Part shown: positions 32,237 to 41,539 of the stretch, in pieces
Layout of the letters: the number at the start of each line of letters is the position of its first letter
Position numbering within the stretch: the first letter of the stretch is position 1
From: Actinomycetes bacterium
GTDB lineage: Bacteria; Actinomycetota; Acidimicrobiia; Acidimicrobiales; GCA-2861595
Assembly: GCA_023264975.1 (NCBI GenBank)
Contig: JAHFUS010000030.1
Location: 1 to 47,674, forward strand
Reading direction: 5' to 3'
DNA: 47,674 nucleotides
Notes under the pieces: generated by a model
What the model was told of the DNA's origin: nothing
The model's database searches: none
The model's input: the letters and a program-made list of their open reading frames with translations, nothing else
Program-made: the position numbers and the translations under genes

Positions 32237-33571
32237 ATGGTTGCAGTCGAGGCCGATTCCGAGAGCTGTCTCTTCGATGCCGAGTGGTATCTCCACCAGT
32301 ACCCCGACGTCGCCGCCGCCGGAGTCGATCCGTTCGCCCACTACATGCGAGGCGGGTGGCAGGAGGGCCGCCGTCCCCACCCCCTGTTCGACCCCGGCTG
32401 GTATCTGGCCAGTGCCCCCCACATTGCCGAGCAGGGCCTCAACCCCCTCGCCCACTTTCTCGATGTCGGATGGAGGGACGGTTTGTCCCCGCACCCCCTT
32501 TTCGACACCGAGTGGTACCTGCACTCCAACGCCGACGTGGCGGCGAGCGGCGTCAACCCGCTCCTGCACTTCCTCGACACCGGATGGCGAGAGGCCCGTG
32601 ACCCTGTGCTGCTCTTCGACGTGGAGTGGTACCTGGCAGACAACCCTGACGTGGCCCAGTCAGGAGAGAATCCGCTGATCCACTACGTCGAAACCGGCTG
32701 GAGGTTGTCGCGGAACCCCCACCTCTTGTTTGACACCGCCTGGTACCTCGAGCGCTACAAAGACGTCGCCAAGCTCGGCATAGACCCCTGCGCCCATTTC
32801 GTGGTCCATGGTGCGCGAGAAGGCCGGAGACCCCACCCGCTGCTCCACCCCTCCTGGTATGTCCTCCATGCGCCCGAGATCGGCGATACGGATGCGCTCT
32901 CCCATTTCCTCACCGCCGGGTGGAAGGAAGGCCTCGCTCCGACCCCGCTATTCGACACGGCCTGGTACCTCCGGACCAATCCCGACGTGGCCGAGGCCGG
33001 GGTCAACCCGCTGCTGCACTACCTCCGCACCGGCGGGCGTCAGGGCCGCAACCCGCATCCGTTGTTCGACGCCGGGTGGTACCTGGCCCACAACCCGGAT
33101 GTTGCGGGATCGGGCGTCGACCCGCTGGTGCACTACGTCACGGTCGGGTGGCACCAGGGACGCAACCCGACTCCGCTCTTCGACACCGATTGGTACCTCG
33201 GTACGTACCGAGACGTGGCCGACAACAGCATCGATCCATTGACGCACTACGTTGCCCACGGCTGCCGCGAGGAGCGTGACCCCCACCCCCTCTTTGACTC
33301 CGCCTGGTACGTGCGCCGGCACTATGACGTGCCCCGGGGGCATATGTACCCGCTCGTCCATTTCGTCTCGTGGGGGCGCTTCCGAGGCTACGACCCGGGC
33401 CCGCTGTTCGACACGCAGTGGTACGTGGGCCGGCATCCTGAAGCCGTCGAGCACCCCGGCGGGCCCATATGTCACTTCCTCGAGGTCGGGCTCCCGGGCG
33501 GCGCAGCGCCATCCCGAGTCGCACTCGAGATGCGGAGCCGTCGTTCGTTGCAGGAGGACCAGACGGCGTGA
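32237..33571 (+). CDS. Protein made of eleven 38-residue FDxxWYL repeats
   Basis: A 444-residue protein that is almost wholly tandem repeats. The consensus starts LFDxxWYLxxNPDVA and ends NPLLHYLxxGWREGRNPHP; ten units are 38 residues long or nearly so (114 bases), the sixth is 36, and the last two are degenerate. There is no signal peptide or membrane span. Similar repeats are known to me as N-terminal parts of large glycosyltransferases; here they stand alone, and the GTGA overlap with the following GT4-GT2 gene suggests the two act together, perhaps as scaffold or glycan-binding partner. The exact function is unknown. ATG at 32237 has no visible ribosome-binding site, so a leaderless transcript is possible. 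Confidence 0.85.
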   Translation: MVAVEADSESCLFDAEWYLHQYPDVAAAGVDPFAHYMRGGWQEGRRPHPLFDPGWYLASAPHIAEQGLNPLAHFLDVGWRDGLSPHPLFDTEWYLHSNADVAASGVNPLLHFLDTGWREARDPVLLFDVEWYLADNPDVAQSGENPLIHYVETGWRLSRNPHLLFDTAWYLERYKDVAKLGIDPCAHFVVHGAREGRRPHPLLHPSWYVLHAPEIGDTDALSHFLTAGWKEGLAPTPLFDTAWYLRTNPDVAEAGVNPLLHYLRTGGRQGRNPHPLFDAGWYLAHNPDVAGSGVDPLVHYVTVGWHQGRNPTPLFDTDWYLGTYRDVADNSIDPLTHYVAHGCREERDPHPLFDSAWYVRRHYDVPRGHMYPLVHFVSWGRFRGYDPGPLFDTQWYVGRHPEAVEHPGGPICHFLEVGLPGGAAPSRVALEMRSRRSLQEDQTA

Positions 33572-35676
33572 CACGCGCGCGCGTTTGCTTCGTGGTGAGC
33601 GACCTGCTCGGTCTGGTTACCAACAGCGGCATCGGAACGGCGACGTCGTACGCATCGCTTGTGCTGGCCGCCGCCGGCTACGATGTCACCCTCCTTCATA
33701 CCGGGAACGCCGACATCCTCGAACCAGCTTGGGAGGAGCGCTACCGGCTCGGCGGGGTTTCGGTCGAGCGGACGCCGGTCATTACGGTCGCCCCCGGCAA
33801 TCTCTCGGCGAGCTACCGCGCCTACGAACACCTGAAGTTGGACTATTTCCACACCATCGTCTTCCAGGACTGGTGTGCCCTGGGCTGGGCCAGCATGCAG
33901 GCCAAGCACGCTGGTCTGGCGTTCGAGAGGACCCAACTCGTCCACATCTCCCACGGGCCGGAGGCGTGGCTGCACGAGGCGAACCTCCAGGTTGCGGTGG
34001 ATGCGGACGACCTCGCCATTGCTCATGCGGGGCAGGTCAGCGCCGAGCTGGCAGACACCATTGTGGGTCCGAGCCAGTACCTGCTTGCCTGGATGGACCG
34101 TGCTGGCTGGCAGTTGCCTGGGCGCCGATTCGTTATCCCCTACTTCACCGAGGGCCATGCAAAAACGGCGATGGCCGGACTGCCGCCCTCCCCGCCCCGG
34201 CCGCCGGCGCGGGCGCCGGTGCGGGAGATCTCGTTCTTCGGGCGGCTCGAGCGACGGAAAGGCATCCACGTTTTCGCCGGCGCCCTGAACACGCTCGATC
34301 CCTCACTGCTTGAGGGTGTCACGATCTCGTTCCTCGGGCGGGAGGCGAATGTGACGCAGCACGACGTCCTGGCCATGCTCGACGGGCGGGTGCGGCGGGC
34401 GATCGCCGGTATCGAGTTCCACACTGCCCTCGACAATGAGGCAGCGTGCCGGCACCTCCGGCGTCCCGGCACGCTTGTCGTCGTCGCTTCCCTCGTCGAC
34501 AACTCACCCAACACGATCTACGAGTGCATCGAGTGGGGCATCCCGTTCATCGCCACGGCAACAGGTGGAACGCCCGAGCTGCTCCTTGAGGAGGATCGGG
34601 CGCGCTGCCTTGTTCCCCCGGAAGCGGCGGCGATGGCCGCCGCGCTGCACAGTGCCCTCGAGGCGGACGGAACGCCGGCCCCTGCACGGCCGGCGTTCGA
34701 CATGGCGACGAGCCTTGACCTCTGGGATGATGTACTCGCCTGGCAGCCTCGGCCCCGGGTGGAGATCCGGGAGTCGCCTCAGGTGACCGCCGTACTGGTG
34801 CACCACGACCGCCCGGAGTTGGTCACGACCGCGGTCGAGGCGCTCGATGCGCAGGACTACGAGAACATGGAGATAATCGTCGTCGACGACGGCAGCGAAC
34901 GGGCGGCTTCACACCAAGTATTGCGTGAGATCGCCGACAACCCATGGCGTCACGAGCTGCGGGTGGTGCGTCAGGAGAACCGCTATCTCGGCGCCGCCCG
35001 GAACACCGGCGTTGCCGAAGGGCGAGGCGATCTGCTCGCCTTCGTCGACGACGACGACGTACCGGAGAGCCATTTCGTGTCGACTCTCGTGCGGGCGTCG
35101 CAGGTAACCGGCGCGGATGCGGTCACCTGTGCCATGCGTTCCTTCACCAATCCCATCGGAGCTCCCGAGGAAGCCGATTCCGAAGGGACGTGGGTATTCG
35201 CCGGAGGGCCGCTCCACCTGGCCGCTGTGCGGAACTGTATCGGCGGCGCCCCGGCGCTGGTGCGCCGTTCGGCCCTCGAAGCCATCGGCGGGTACCACGA
35301 GCTCCACGGCGTGGGGCACGAGGACTGGCACCTCTACGTCCGGCTGCTGTTCGCCGGCTATTCCATCGTCGCCGTACCGGACCCGCTGTATTGGTACCGG
35401 CTGAGCGACGACAGTATGCGGTCCACCATGTCGGACTACCAAAGTGCTCGGGTGATCCTCGACGAGTACCGCAAGGCGCTGCCCCCCGACCTGCGATCTC
35501 TCGTCGACCTCGCCTACGGGGAGGGACTCGTCATGCAACGGCGTGTCGACGACCTCACGTCGGAGCTGGAGCTTCGCCAGCGCGTGCTCTGGCTGGCGGA
35601 GCAACGCCTTGGACCACCTCGATGGGTCCTGCCCGCCGAGGGCCCGTCGCCGGTGTCCGAGCTGCCCGCCTGGTGA
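33568..35676 (+). CDS. Two-domain glycosyltransferase, GT4 followed by GT2
   Basis: A 702-residue fusion. Residues 1-395 form a GT-B fold: VTNSGIGTATSYASLVLAAA in the N-terminal half, ISFFGRLERRKGIHVF as donor-domain start and NSPNTIYECIEWGIPFIATA with the E-x7-E-like region of GT4 enzymes. Residues 404-640 form a GT-A domain: VTAVLVHHDRPELVTTAVEA, IIVVDDGSE and the metal motif LAFVDDDDVPE near 494. Two enzymes in one chain suggest two successive sugars are added. GTG at 33568 is preceded by AGGAGG (33552-33557) and overlaps the repeat-protein stop by four bases. A C-terminal helix with DDLTSELELRQRV may form a coiled coil. Confidence 0.88.
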   Translation: MTRARVCFVVSDLLGLVTNSGIGTATSYASLVLAAAGYDVTLLHTGNADILEPAWEERYRLGGVSVERTPVITVAPGNLSASYRAYEHLKLDYFHTIVFQDWCALGWASMQAKHAGLAFERTQLVHISHGPEAWLHEANLQVAVDADDLAIAHAGQVSAELADTIVGPSQYLLAWMDRAGWQLPGRRFVIPYFTEGHAKTAMAGLPPSPPRPPARAPVREISFFGRLERRKGIHVFAGALNTLDPSLLEGVTISFLGREANVTQHDVLAMLDGRVRRAIAGIEFHTALDNEAACRHLRRPGTLVVVASLVDNSPNTIYECIEWGIPFIATATGGTPELLLEEDRARCLVPPEAAAMAAALHSALEADGTPAPARPAFDMATSLDLWDDVLAWQPRPRVEIRESPQVTAVLVHHDRPELVTTAVEALDAQDYENMEIIVVDDGSERAASHQVLREIADNPWRHELRVVRQENRYLGAARNTGVAEGRGDLLAFVDDDDVPESHFVSTLVRASQVTGADAVTCAMRSFTNPIGAPEEADSEGTWVFAGGPLHLAAVRNCIGGAPALVRRSALEAIGGYHELHGVGHEDWHLYVRLLFAGYSIVAVPDPLYWYRLSDDSMRSTMSDYQSARVILDEYRKALPPDLRSLVDLAYGEGLVMQRRVDDLTSELELRQRVLWLAEQRLGPPRWVLPAEGPSPVSELPAW

Positions 35677-35851
35677 TGTCCGGAGGACTCGGTGTTCGAT
35701 GACATCGGCGCACACGATGAGCGATCGCACGAGGACGACATCGGTCACCGGCAAAGGTAGCAGGCTCGGTGCCACCGGTGGCCGCGGCGACCCACCTCGA
35801 CCCCGACCGGCGCCGCGGCGCGTAACGTGACCCGGTGCCTGGAGCCTCGCC
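35677..35851 (+). other. Gap before the ABC exporter genes
   Basis: 175 bases with no convincing gene or terminator. The two GACATCGG elements are loosely repeated. A promoter for the exporter pair could lie here, but I see no clear -35/-10 pair. Confidence 0.3.
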
Positions 35852-36676
35852 ATGACGACCCTCGCTGAGTACTCCGCGTCAAAGGAGTTGATGGCCAACC
35901 TCACCTTGCGTGAGCTCCGGGCCAAGTACAAGCGGTCCGTGCTCGGCTGGGCGTGGTCCCTCCTGAACCCGCTCGCCACCATGTTGATCTTCACGCTGGT
36001 GTTCGGGTACTTCCTGAAGGTCCAGCCGCCGAGGGGCTCGCCCAGTGGCATCAAGAACTTCGCCGTCTTCCTCCTCTGCGGGCTGCTGCCGTGGAACTAC
36101 CTCACGGCCAGCGTCGGCGGCTCCATCGGCAACCTGTTGGGGAACGCCAATCTGGTCAAGAAGACGTATTTCCCCCGGGACCTGCTGGTGGGGTCCCTAG
36201 TGGCCTCGTGCCTCGTGTCGTTCCTCATCGAGATGGGCCTGCTGGGCGTAGCACTGCTCATCTTCGGCAACGCCATCTTTCCGTACCTGCCGGTCGCCTT
36301 CGGGCTCATCATGTTCCTCACCCTCTTCGCTACAGGGCTCGGCCTGGCGTTCAGCGTGCTCAACGTCTACTTCCGGGACGTCCAGCACCTGGTGAACATC
36401 ATGTTCCAGGTGTGGTTCTACCTCAACCCGATCGTGTACCCCCTCAATCTCGTCCCCCAGAAGGCCCACGTCCTCGGTTTCGTCCTACCGACCCGAGCGA
36501 TCTACGAGCTGAACCCGATGGTCGGTTTCGTCGAGTCATTCCGGGACCTCCTTTACGACCTCAGGATGCCCCCGACGGCGAAGATCGCCTACCTCGTCCT
36601 CGTGTCCGTGGCGACCTTCATTGCCGGGCTGTCGCTGTTCAACAAGCTCGAGGGAAGGCTGGCCGAGGAGCTGTGA
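35852..36676 (+). CDS. ABC-2-type polysaccharide export permease (Wzm-like)
   Basis: A 274-residue inner-membrane permease with six hydrophobic spans. LTLRELRAKYKRSVLGWAWS near the N-terminus, just before the first span, is the amphipathic start typical of Wzm, TagG and KpsM-like permeases; GLLPWNYLTASV and NLVKKTYFPRDLL are also family blocks. It forms a channel with the ATPase encoded next and exports a finished, lipid-linked polysaccharide or a teichoic-type polymer. ATG at 35852; the stop overlaps the ATPase start by four bases. Confidence 0.92.
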   Translation: MTTLAEYSASKELMANLTLRELRAKYKRSVLGWAWSLLNPLATMLIFTLVFGYFLKVQPPRGSPSGIKNFAVFLLCGLLPWNYLTASVGGSIGNLLGNANLVKKTYFPRDLLVGSLVASCLVSFLIEMGLLGVALLIFGNAIFPYLPVAFGLIMFLTLFATGLGLAFSVLNVYFRDVQHLVNIMFQVWFYLNPIVYPLNLVPQKAHVLGFVLPTRAIYELNPMVGFVESFRDLLYDLRMPPTAKIAYLVLVSVATFIAGLSLFNKLEGRLAEEL

Positions 36677-37881
36677 CCGACGTCGCCGTTGTCGCCGAGG
36701 GCGTCTCCAAGCGCTTCCGGCTCTACCACGAGCGCAACCAGTCCCTGAAGGCCGCCCTGATGCGGAAACGTCGTTCGGTGGTGGAGGAGTTCTGGGCGCT
36801 GAAGGACGTGTCCGTCGAGGTGCAGGAGGGAACTACGTTCGGAATCATCGGCGAGAACGGCTCCGGCAAGAGCACGCTGATGAAGTGCATGGCCAAGATC
36901 CTCCGGCCCGACCACGGCAAGGTGGCGGTGTACGGAAAGGTGTCCGCGCTCTTGGAGCTGGGGGCCGGATTCCACCCTGAGCTCTCGGGCCGGGAGAACG
37001 TCTACCTCAACGGCTCGATCCTGGGGATCAGCCAGAAGGAGTTGACCCGCCGGTTCGATGACATCGTCGACTACGCCGGCCTGGGTCAGTTCATCGACCA
37101 GCCGGTGAAGAACTATTCGTCGGGGATGTATGTCCGCCTCGGCTTCTCCGTGGCCATCAACGTCGACCCGGATGTCCTGCTGGTCGACGAGGTCCTGGCC
37201 GTCGGTGATGAGGCGTTCCAGCGCAAGTGCGGTGAGAAGTTCGCCGAGCTGCGCAAGGAGGGCAAGACGATCATCCTCGTCTCCCACGGGATGGTGGCGG
37301 TTCACAATCTCTGCGACAGGGTGGCCTGGCTCGACCACGGGCAGGTGAAGATGATCGATTCGGCCCGCCGGGTGGTGGACGAGTACACGGGGACCGTGCA
37401 GGTTGACAGCAAAGCTGATGGCGAGTCGGGCAGCCGGTGGGGCTCGGGCGAGGGCCGCATCGAAGCCGTCGAGCTCCTGGATGGGCGCGGGTCCCCGGTG
37501 ACCCTGAACCGCACCGGTGACAGTGTCACCGTCCGGATCCACTACGAGTTGGCCGAGCCCATCGAGCAGCCCCTGTTCCAGGTCACCATCCAGACGCTCG
37601 ACGGCACGCACGTCTCCGGACCGAACTCGCGGGACGCCGGCCTCGAGATCCCACGCCTGGATGGTGGGGGACATGTCGACCTGTGCATCGACCGCCTGCT
37701 CCTCGTCCCGGGCACGTACGACCTCTCCGCCGCCATCTACGACCACGGCATGCAGCACCCGTACGACGTGCGTCACCACATTCTGCGCTTCCATGTAGAG
37801 CCGGGAGAGCCTCGTGAAACCTTCGGCGTGGTCTCGCTCGGAGGACGTTGGCGGGTCAGCGGCCCGGTCGACACCCTCTGA
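36673..37881 (+). CDS. ABC transporter ATPase with C-terminal carbohydrate-binding domain (Wzt-like)
   Basis: A 402-residue ATPase. N-terminal nucleotide-binding domain: Walker A GENGSGKST (60-68), Q-loop region, signature NYSSGMYVRLG (147-157), Walker B VLLVDEV (168-174), switch His in VSHG. After residue 245 a second domain (255-395) of beta type follows, as in Wzt of E. coli O9a/O8, where it reads the modified end of the O-polysaccharide before export. This predicts that the chain is finished with a cap, and the methyltransferase and pyruvyltransferase-like genes here would suit that. GTG at 36673 overlaps the permease stop. Confidence 0.9.
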   Translation: MTDVAVVAEGVSKRFRLYHERNQSLKAALMRKRRSVVEEFWALKDVSVEVQEGTTFGIIGENGSGKSTLMKCMAKILRPDHGKVAVYGKVSALLELGAGFHPELSGRENVYLNGSILGISQKELTRRFDDIVDYAGLGQFIDQPVKNYSSGMYVRLGFSVAINVDPDVLLVDEVLAVGDEAFQRKCGEKFAELRKEGKTIILVSHGMVAVHNLCDRVAWLDHGQVKMIDSARRVVDEYTGTVQVDSKADGESGSRWGSGEGRIEAVELLDGRGSPVTLNRTGDSVTVRIHYELAEPIEQPLFQVTIQTLDGTHVSGPNSRDAGLEIPRLDGGGHVDLCIDRLLLVPGTYDLSAAIYDHGMQHPYDVRHHILRFHVEPGEPRETFGVVSLGGRWRVSGPVDTL

Positions 37882-37894
37882 CCCAGGGCATCGG

Positions 37895-40800
37895 TCAGCC
37901 CCGGATGCGGAAGGGGTGCAGGCGCTCCAGGTTGGCGTTGTAATACCCGTCGAGGCACTTGTGCGTCACCCAACGGGCCTCGAAGAAGTCGTCGTCGTCG
38001 ACGTGGGCATGGACTCCCCTGGTGCCGCCCTCGACGTGGAAGAGCTCGGCGTAGGGGGTGTAGACGATCTGGTAGCCGGCTTGTCGGACGCGTAGGCAGA
38101 GATCCACGTCGTTCCACGCGATCCGCAGGCGCTCCTCGTGGCCACCCACCTCCCAGTACACCGACGGCCGCATCAGAAGGCATGCGCCTGTGACGGCCGA
38201 GCAGTTGCGGACGATGTCGCCGAGGCCCCAGTACCCGCCGTGGTCGACGTTGCCGGCATGACCGCCCTTGTGACCGATGATCGTGCCTTCGTGTTGCGGC
38301 CGCCCGCTCGGGTAGAGGAGTCGAGGGCCGACGATGCCGACCTCGGGCCGCTGACCGTGCTCTACCAGGGCTTCCAGCCACTCAGGGGAGACGACCTTGG
38401 TGTCGTTGTTGAGGAACAGGAGCATGTCCCCGCCCGCCTCGTGGGCCGCCAGGTTCATCATCCGCGCGTAGTTGAAGCGGTACGGGTAGCGCACCACCTG
38501 GCCGGGGAAGTCGGCAAGATAAGCGAGCGTCTCCGGGTCCGAGCTCTGATTGTCGACCACGATGATCTCGTAGTTCGTGTAGTTGGAGCGCTCCCGGACG
38601 CTGTCGATGCAGGTTCGGAGCAGGTCCACCCTGTCGCGGGTGGGGATCAGAATCGACACCTTGGGCCGGCCCCGCAGGTGGTAGCGGACCCGGTACGAGG
38701 TGGGAAGCATGCCGTCGACGACGTCCCCGGGCGTCCCCCGTCGTTCCAGGGCGTCGTACAGGACGCGTTTGGCGGCATCGAGAGCCCAGGGCTTGGCATC
38801 GCCGTCGGTCGCCGTCGATCCGGGCACCTTGCGCCACGTGTAGAGCGGCTCGTGCACATGGGCTATCCGGTCCGTGAGCTCGGTCGCACGGAGCACCAGG
38901 TCGTAGTCCTGGCTCCCGTCGGTCCCGGGCCGTAAACCTCCGAGCTCGTCGAGCAGGCGCCGCCGCACGACGAGCAGGTGGCACACGTAGTTGCGCGACA
39001 TGAGGTGATCGGGGGACCAGTCGGACTTGAAGAACGGGTCGACAAGGCGACCGTCCGGTTCACGTTTGTCCTCGTCGGTGTAGATGAGGTCCAAGTCGGC
39101 ACGGTCGTCGAGGGCAAGGGCGATCTCGCCGAGGGCATGCGGCTTGAGCTCGTCGTCATGGTCGAGGAAGCCCACGAAGTCGCCCGTGGCCACGGCCAGG
39201 GCGGCATTGGTGGCGCCGACGATGCCCTGCCGGCCCGGCAGGCGGACGAGGCGGATGCGCGGCTCCTCCGCCAGGTGCGCGTCCAGGACGTCGAGGGTGC
39301 GCTGGTCGCTCGAGCCGTCGTCGCCGATGCACAGCTCCCAGTTGTCGTAGACCTGGGACCGCACTGACGAGATGGCGTCGTGCAGCCACGATGGCTCGGT
39401 GTCGAACACCGGCATCACGATGCTGATCCTCGGCCGCCGGACGAGCCCTTCGAGGCGCTCGGCCAGCCTGGCGAGGCGCCGGGGCGTCGGTCCGTACCGG
39501 GCGCACCAACGCCCATACTGGTCGTTCACCGGGACCTCGCCCCAGTGGGCGTCCGGAACGGGAGCGGGAATCTCGGGCACTGGCCCGTCCGCCGCCGGCG
39601 GGGCCGCCTTCCACGCCGACCCCACCACGGCGACGTTGTGGGGCCGCAGCTGCAGTTCCTGGATCGGGCGGACCGGCGCCGGCGGCGCCGCGAGGCGGGC
39701 GCCGGGACGGGGGGCGATGCCCGCGTCGGCACATGCCCGGAGCAGCTTGAGCCGGACCGCCGATGCGCAACGGGGGCCGTCGGCCAGCCGTACGAGCTCT
39801 CCGTGGACGTCGTCCCAGAGGTCCTGACGGTCGTGAAGGTGTTCCGCCCGAAGGGACATGGACAGCACGTCGTCCGTGGTGACCAGGGGAGGCAGTCGTC
39901 GCCCCAGTCCGCGGTCACGCACGGCCGCGGCTGACGTCACGAACGGGGTCCGGGCGTCGAGCGCCATCGCGATCGCCTCCCGGCTCCCGGCTCCTCTCGG
40001 GTACCACGCCAGGCAGACGCGGGACCGGCGGAACCAACGCCCCGGGTCGTCGCCGGCGGGCACGAGTTCGATATGGGAGCCGGCGAGGAGCTGGAGAGCC
40101 GGGGACGGGTCGTCGACCACCACTCGAAGGAATGCATCCGGGTCACGCGCAAGCAGACGAGGGAGAACGTCATGTACCGCATGGAGGACGGCGTCCTCAT
40201 GGCCGGCCGTTATGTCCGCGCCGGGCGCGCCCAGGACGACGTAGCCGGACCGGCGGTCGAACGCCACGTCGGTGCCGGGAGCGACGACGGTGGGGATCAC
40301 GACGCTCGGGATGCCCGGCGCCGCAGATGCCACCCAGGCCTGGTCCTGGGGTGTCGCGCACCACGCCGCGTCGAAGGTCCCGAGGGCGCGGGCGACCTGT
40401 TCCTCGACGGTCCGCACCAGCAGCTGCCGCCCCTGGCGGTCCTCTGGACCGTCGCCGGCGGCGGAGGCCGAGACCATGTCCTGGAACTCCAGGGACGGCA
40501 CGGCCAGGACCCGAAAGGCCTGGGGCTGCGTCTGGCACAAGAGCCCGTCGAGGCGCCGGATGCTCGCGATGTCGGTGATCACGACATGGGTGAACAGCAG
40601 CGAGCGGCGCCGGAACCACCGGTCCCAGTCCTCCGGGCCTGTCGCCACCTCGATCCCCTGGCGGAGGATCCGGGGGGCCGACCGTCGGGCGCCGTGGCCC
40701 TCGAGGGCGAGCACGGTGATCTGCCCGTCGGGCATGAGGGACGCGAGATCGCCGACGAGCTGATCGACACGGCGCTCGGCATGGGTGCCGCGCTCGGACG

Positions 40801-41539
40801 GCAGGGCGCTCGATACGACGAGGATCCGGTCGCCACAGGCGGCGTCGCGGACTGCCACCGGACGGTCGCCCTCCTCGGCCACACAACCCCGCACCACCAC
40901 GCGCGAAGCGGGCTCGTAGACAGTCTCCAGACCGAGGGCCCTGAGTGTGAGCGACAGACCGATGCCGGCGGCGACGGGATCGTCGTACGTGGGGTCGAAG
41001 CCTCCTGCCGCCTGGAACGAGGACCTCCGGGCCCCGATGCAACCCCGGGAGCCGCCGTCGGTCCTCCTCGGGAAAAGGTGCTCGAGCGCATCGGCCCCTT
41101 GCGCGGGAAGGGCGGTGACGGCGCCGTCGCGGTCGAGCACGTACCCGGCCTCGAGAAGCCGCCCGTCGGGCGACACCACCTGGGGGACTGCGCAGCCTAC
41201 CGACGCGTCTCCCATGGTGGCGAGGAGCGGCGCCAGCCACTCACCCGTGCCCGTGGCCAGGGGAGAGACGAAACAGAGGAAGCGGCCGACCGCAGCCGAC
41301 GCTCCGTGATTTGCGGCAGCCCCGAACGGAACGGCGTGTGCAAGGGTGACGACGCGGGCCTGGGGCGACCTCGAGACGTCGGGCGCGCCAGTGCCGTTGG
41401 CCACCACGATGACCTCGATGGCGACGGGTGCTCCCAGCACGGCGTCCACGGCCGCATGAGGCGGTGGATCGTCCGTCCCCACCACGATGACGACCGATGC
41501 TTCGATCTGGCCGCCCATGACGGGGGAGGCCAGACTCAC
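37895..41539 (-). CDS. Giant multi-domain glycosyltransferase (GT2-like, GT-B-like, GT2, GT2)
   Basis: A 1214-residue protein. Residues 14-218 look like a GT2 domain (EVIVVANGTG, then VGRFLCFVSPLATGTGEW) whose metal motif has been lost, so it may be structural. Residues 238-620 resemble a GT4-like GT-B fold. Residues 704-950 are a full GT2 (ISIVMPVFDTEPSWLHDAIS, FLDHDDELKP). From about 955 a second full GT2 follows (VSILIPTRDRVDLLRTCIDS, LLFLNNDTKV, and WNDVDLCLRVRQAGYQ). Two active sites at the C-terminal end are likely. GTG at 41539 overlaps the stop of the methyltransferase fusion. The end faces the end of the ATPase gene at 13 bases. Confidence 0.85.
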   Translation of the reverse strand: MSLASPVMGGQIEASVVIVVGTDDPPPHAAVDAVLGAPVAIEVIVVANGTGAPDVSRSPQARVVTLAHAVPFGAAANHGASAAVGRFLCFVSPLATGTGEWLAPLLATMGDASVGCAVPQVVSPDGRLLEAGYVLDRDGAVTALPAQGADALEHLFPRRTDGGSRGCIGARRSSFQAAGGFDPTYDDPVAAGIGLSLTLRALGLETVYEPASRVVVRGCVAEEGDRPVAVRDAACGDRILVVSSALPSERGTHAERRVDQLVGDLASLMPDGQITVLALEGHGARRSAPRILRQGIEVATGPEDWDRWFRRRSLLFTHVVITDIASIRRLDGLLCQTQPQAFRVLAVPSLEFQDMVSASAAGDGPEDRQGRQLLVRTVEEQVARALGTFDAAWCATPQDQAWVASAAPGIPSVVIPTVVAPGTDVAFDRRSGYVVLGAPGADITAGHEDAVLHAVHDVLPRLLARDPDAFLRVVVDDPSPALQLLAGSHIELVPAGDDPGRWFRRSRVCLAWYPRGAGSREAIAMALDARTPFVTSAAAVRDRGLGRRLPPLVTTDDVLSMSLRAEHLHDRQDLWDDVHGELVRLADGPRCASAVRLKLLRACADAGIAPRPGARLAAPPAPVRPIQELQLRPHNVAVVGSAWKAAPPAADGPVPEIPAPVPDAHWGEVPVNDQYGRWCARYGPTPRRLARLAERLEGLVRRPRISIVMPVFDTEPSWLHDAISSVRSQVYDNWELCIGDDGSSDQRTLDVLDAHLAEEPRIRLVRLPGRQGIVGATNAALAVATGDFVGFLDHDDELKPHALGEIALALDDRADLDLIYTDEDKREPDGRLVDPFFKSDWSPDHLMSRNYVCHLLVVRRRLLDELGGLRPGTDGSQDYDLVLRATELTDRIAHVHEPLYTWRKVPGSTATDGDAKPWALDAAKRVLYDALERRGTPGDVVDGMLPTSYRVRYHLRGRPKVSILIPTRDRVDLLRTCIDSVRERSNYTNYEIIVVDNQSSDPETLAYLADFPGQVVRYPYRFNYARMMNLAAHEAGGDMLLFLNNDTKVVSPEWLEALVEHGQRPEVGIVGPRLLYPSGRPQHEGTIIGHKGGHAGNVDHGGYWGLGDIVRNCSAVTGACLLMRPSVYWEVGGHEERLRIAWNDVDLCLRVRQAGYQIVYTPYAELFHVEGGTRGVHAHVDDDDFFEARWVTHKCLDGYYNANLERLHPFRIRG

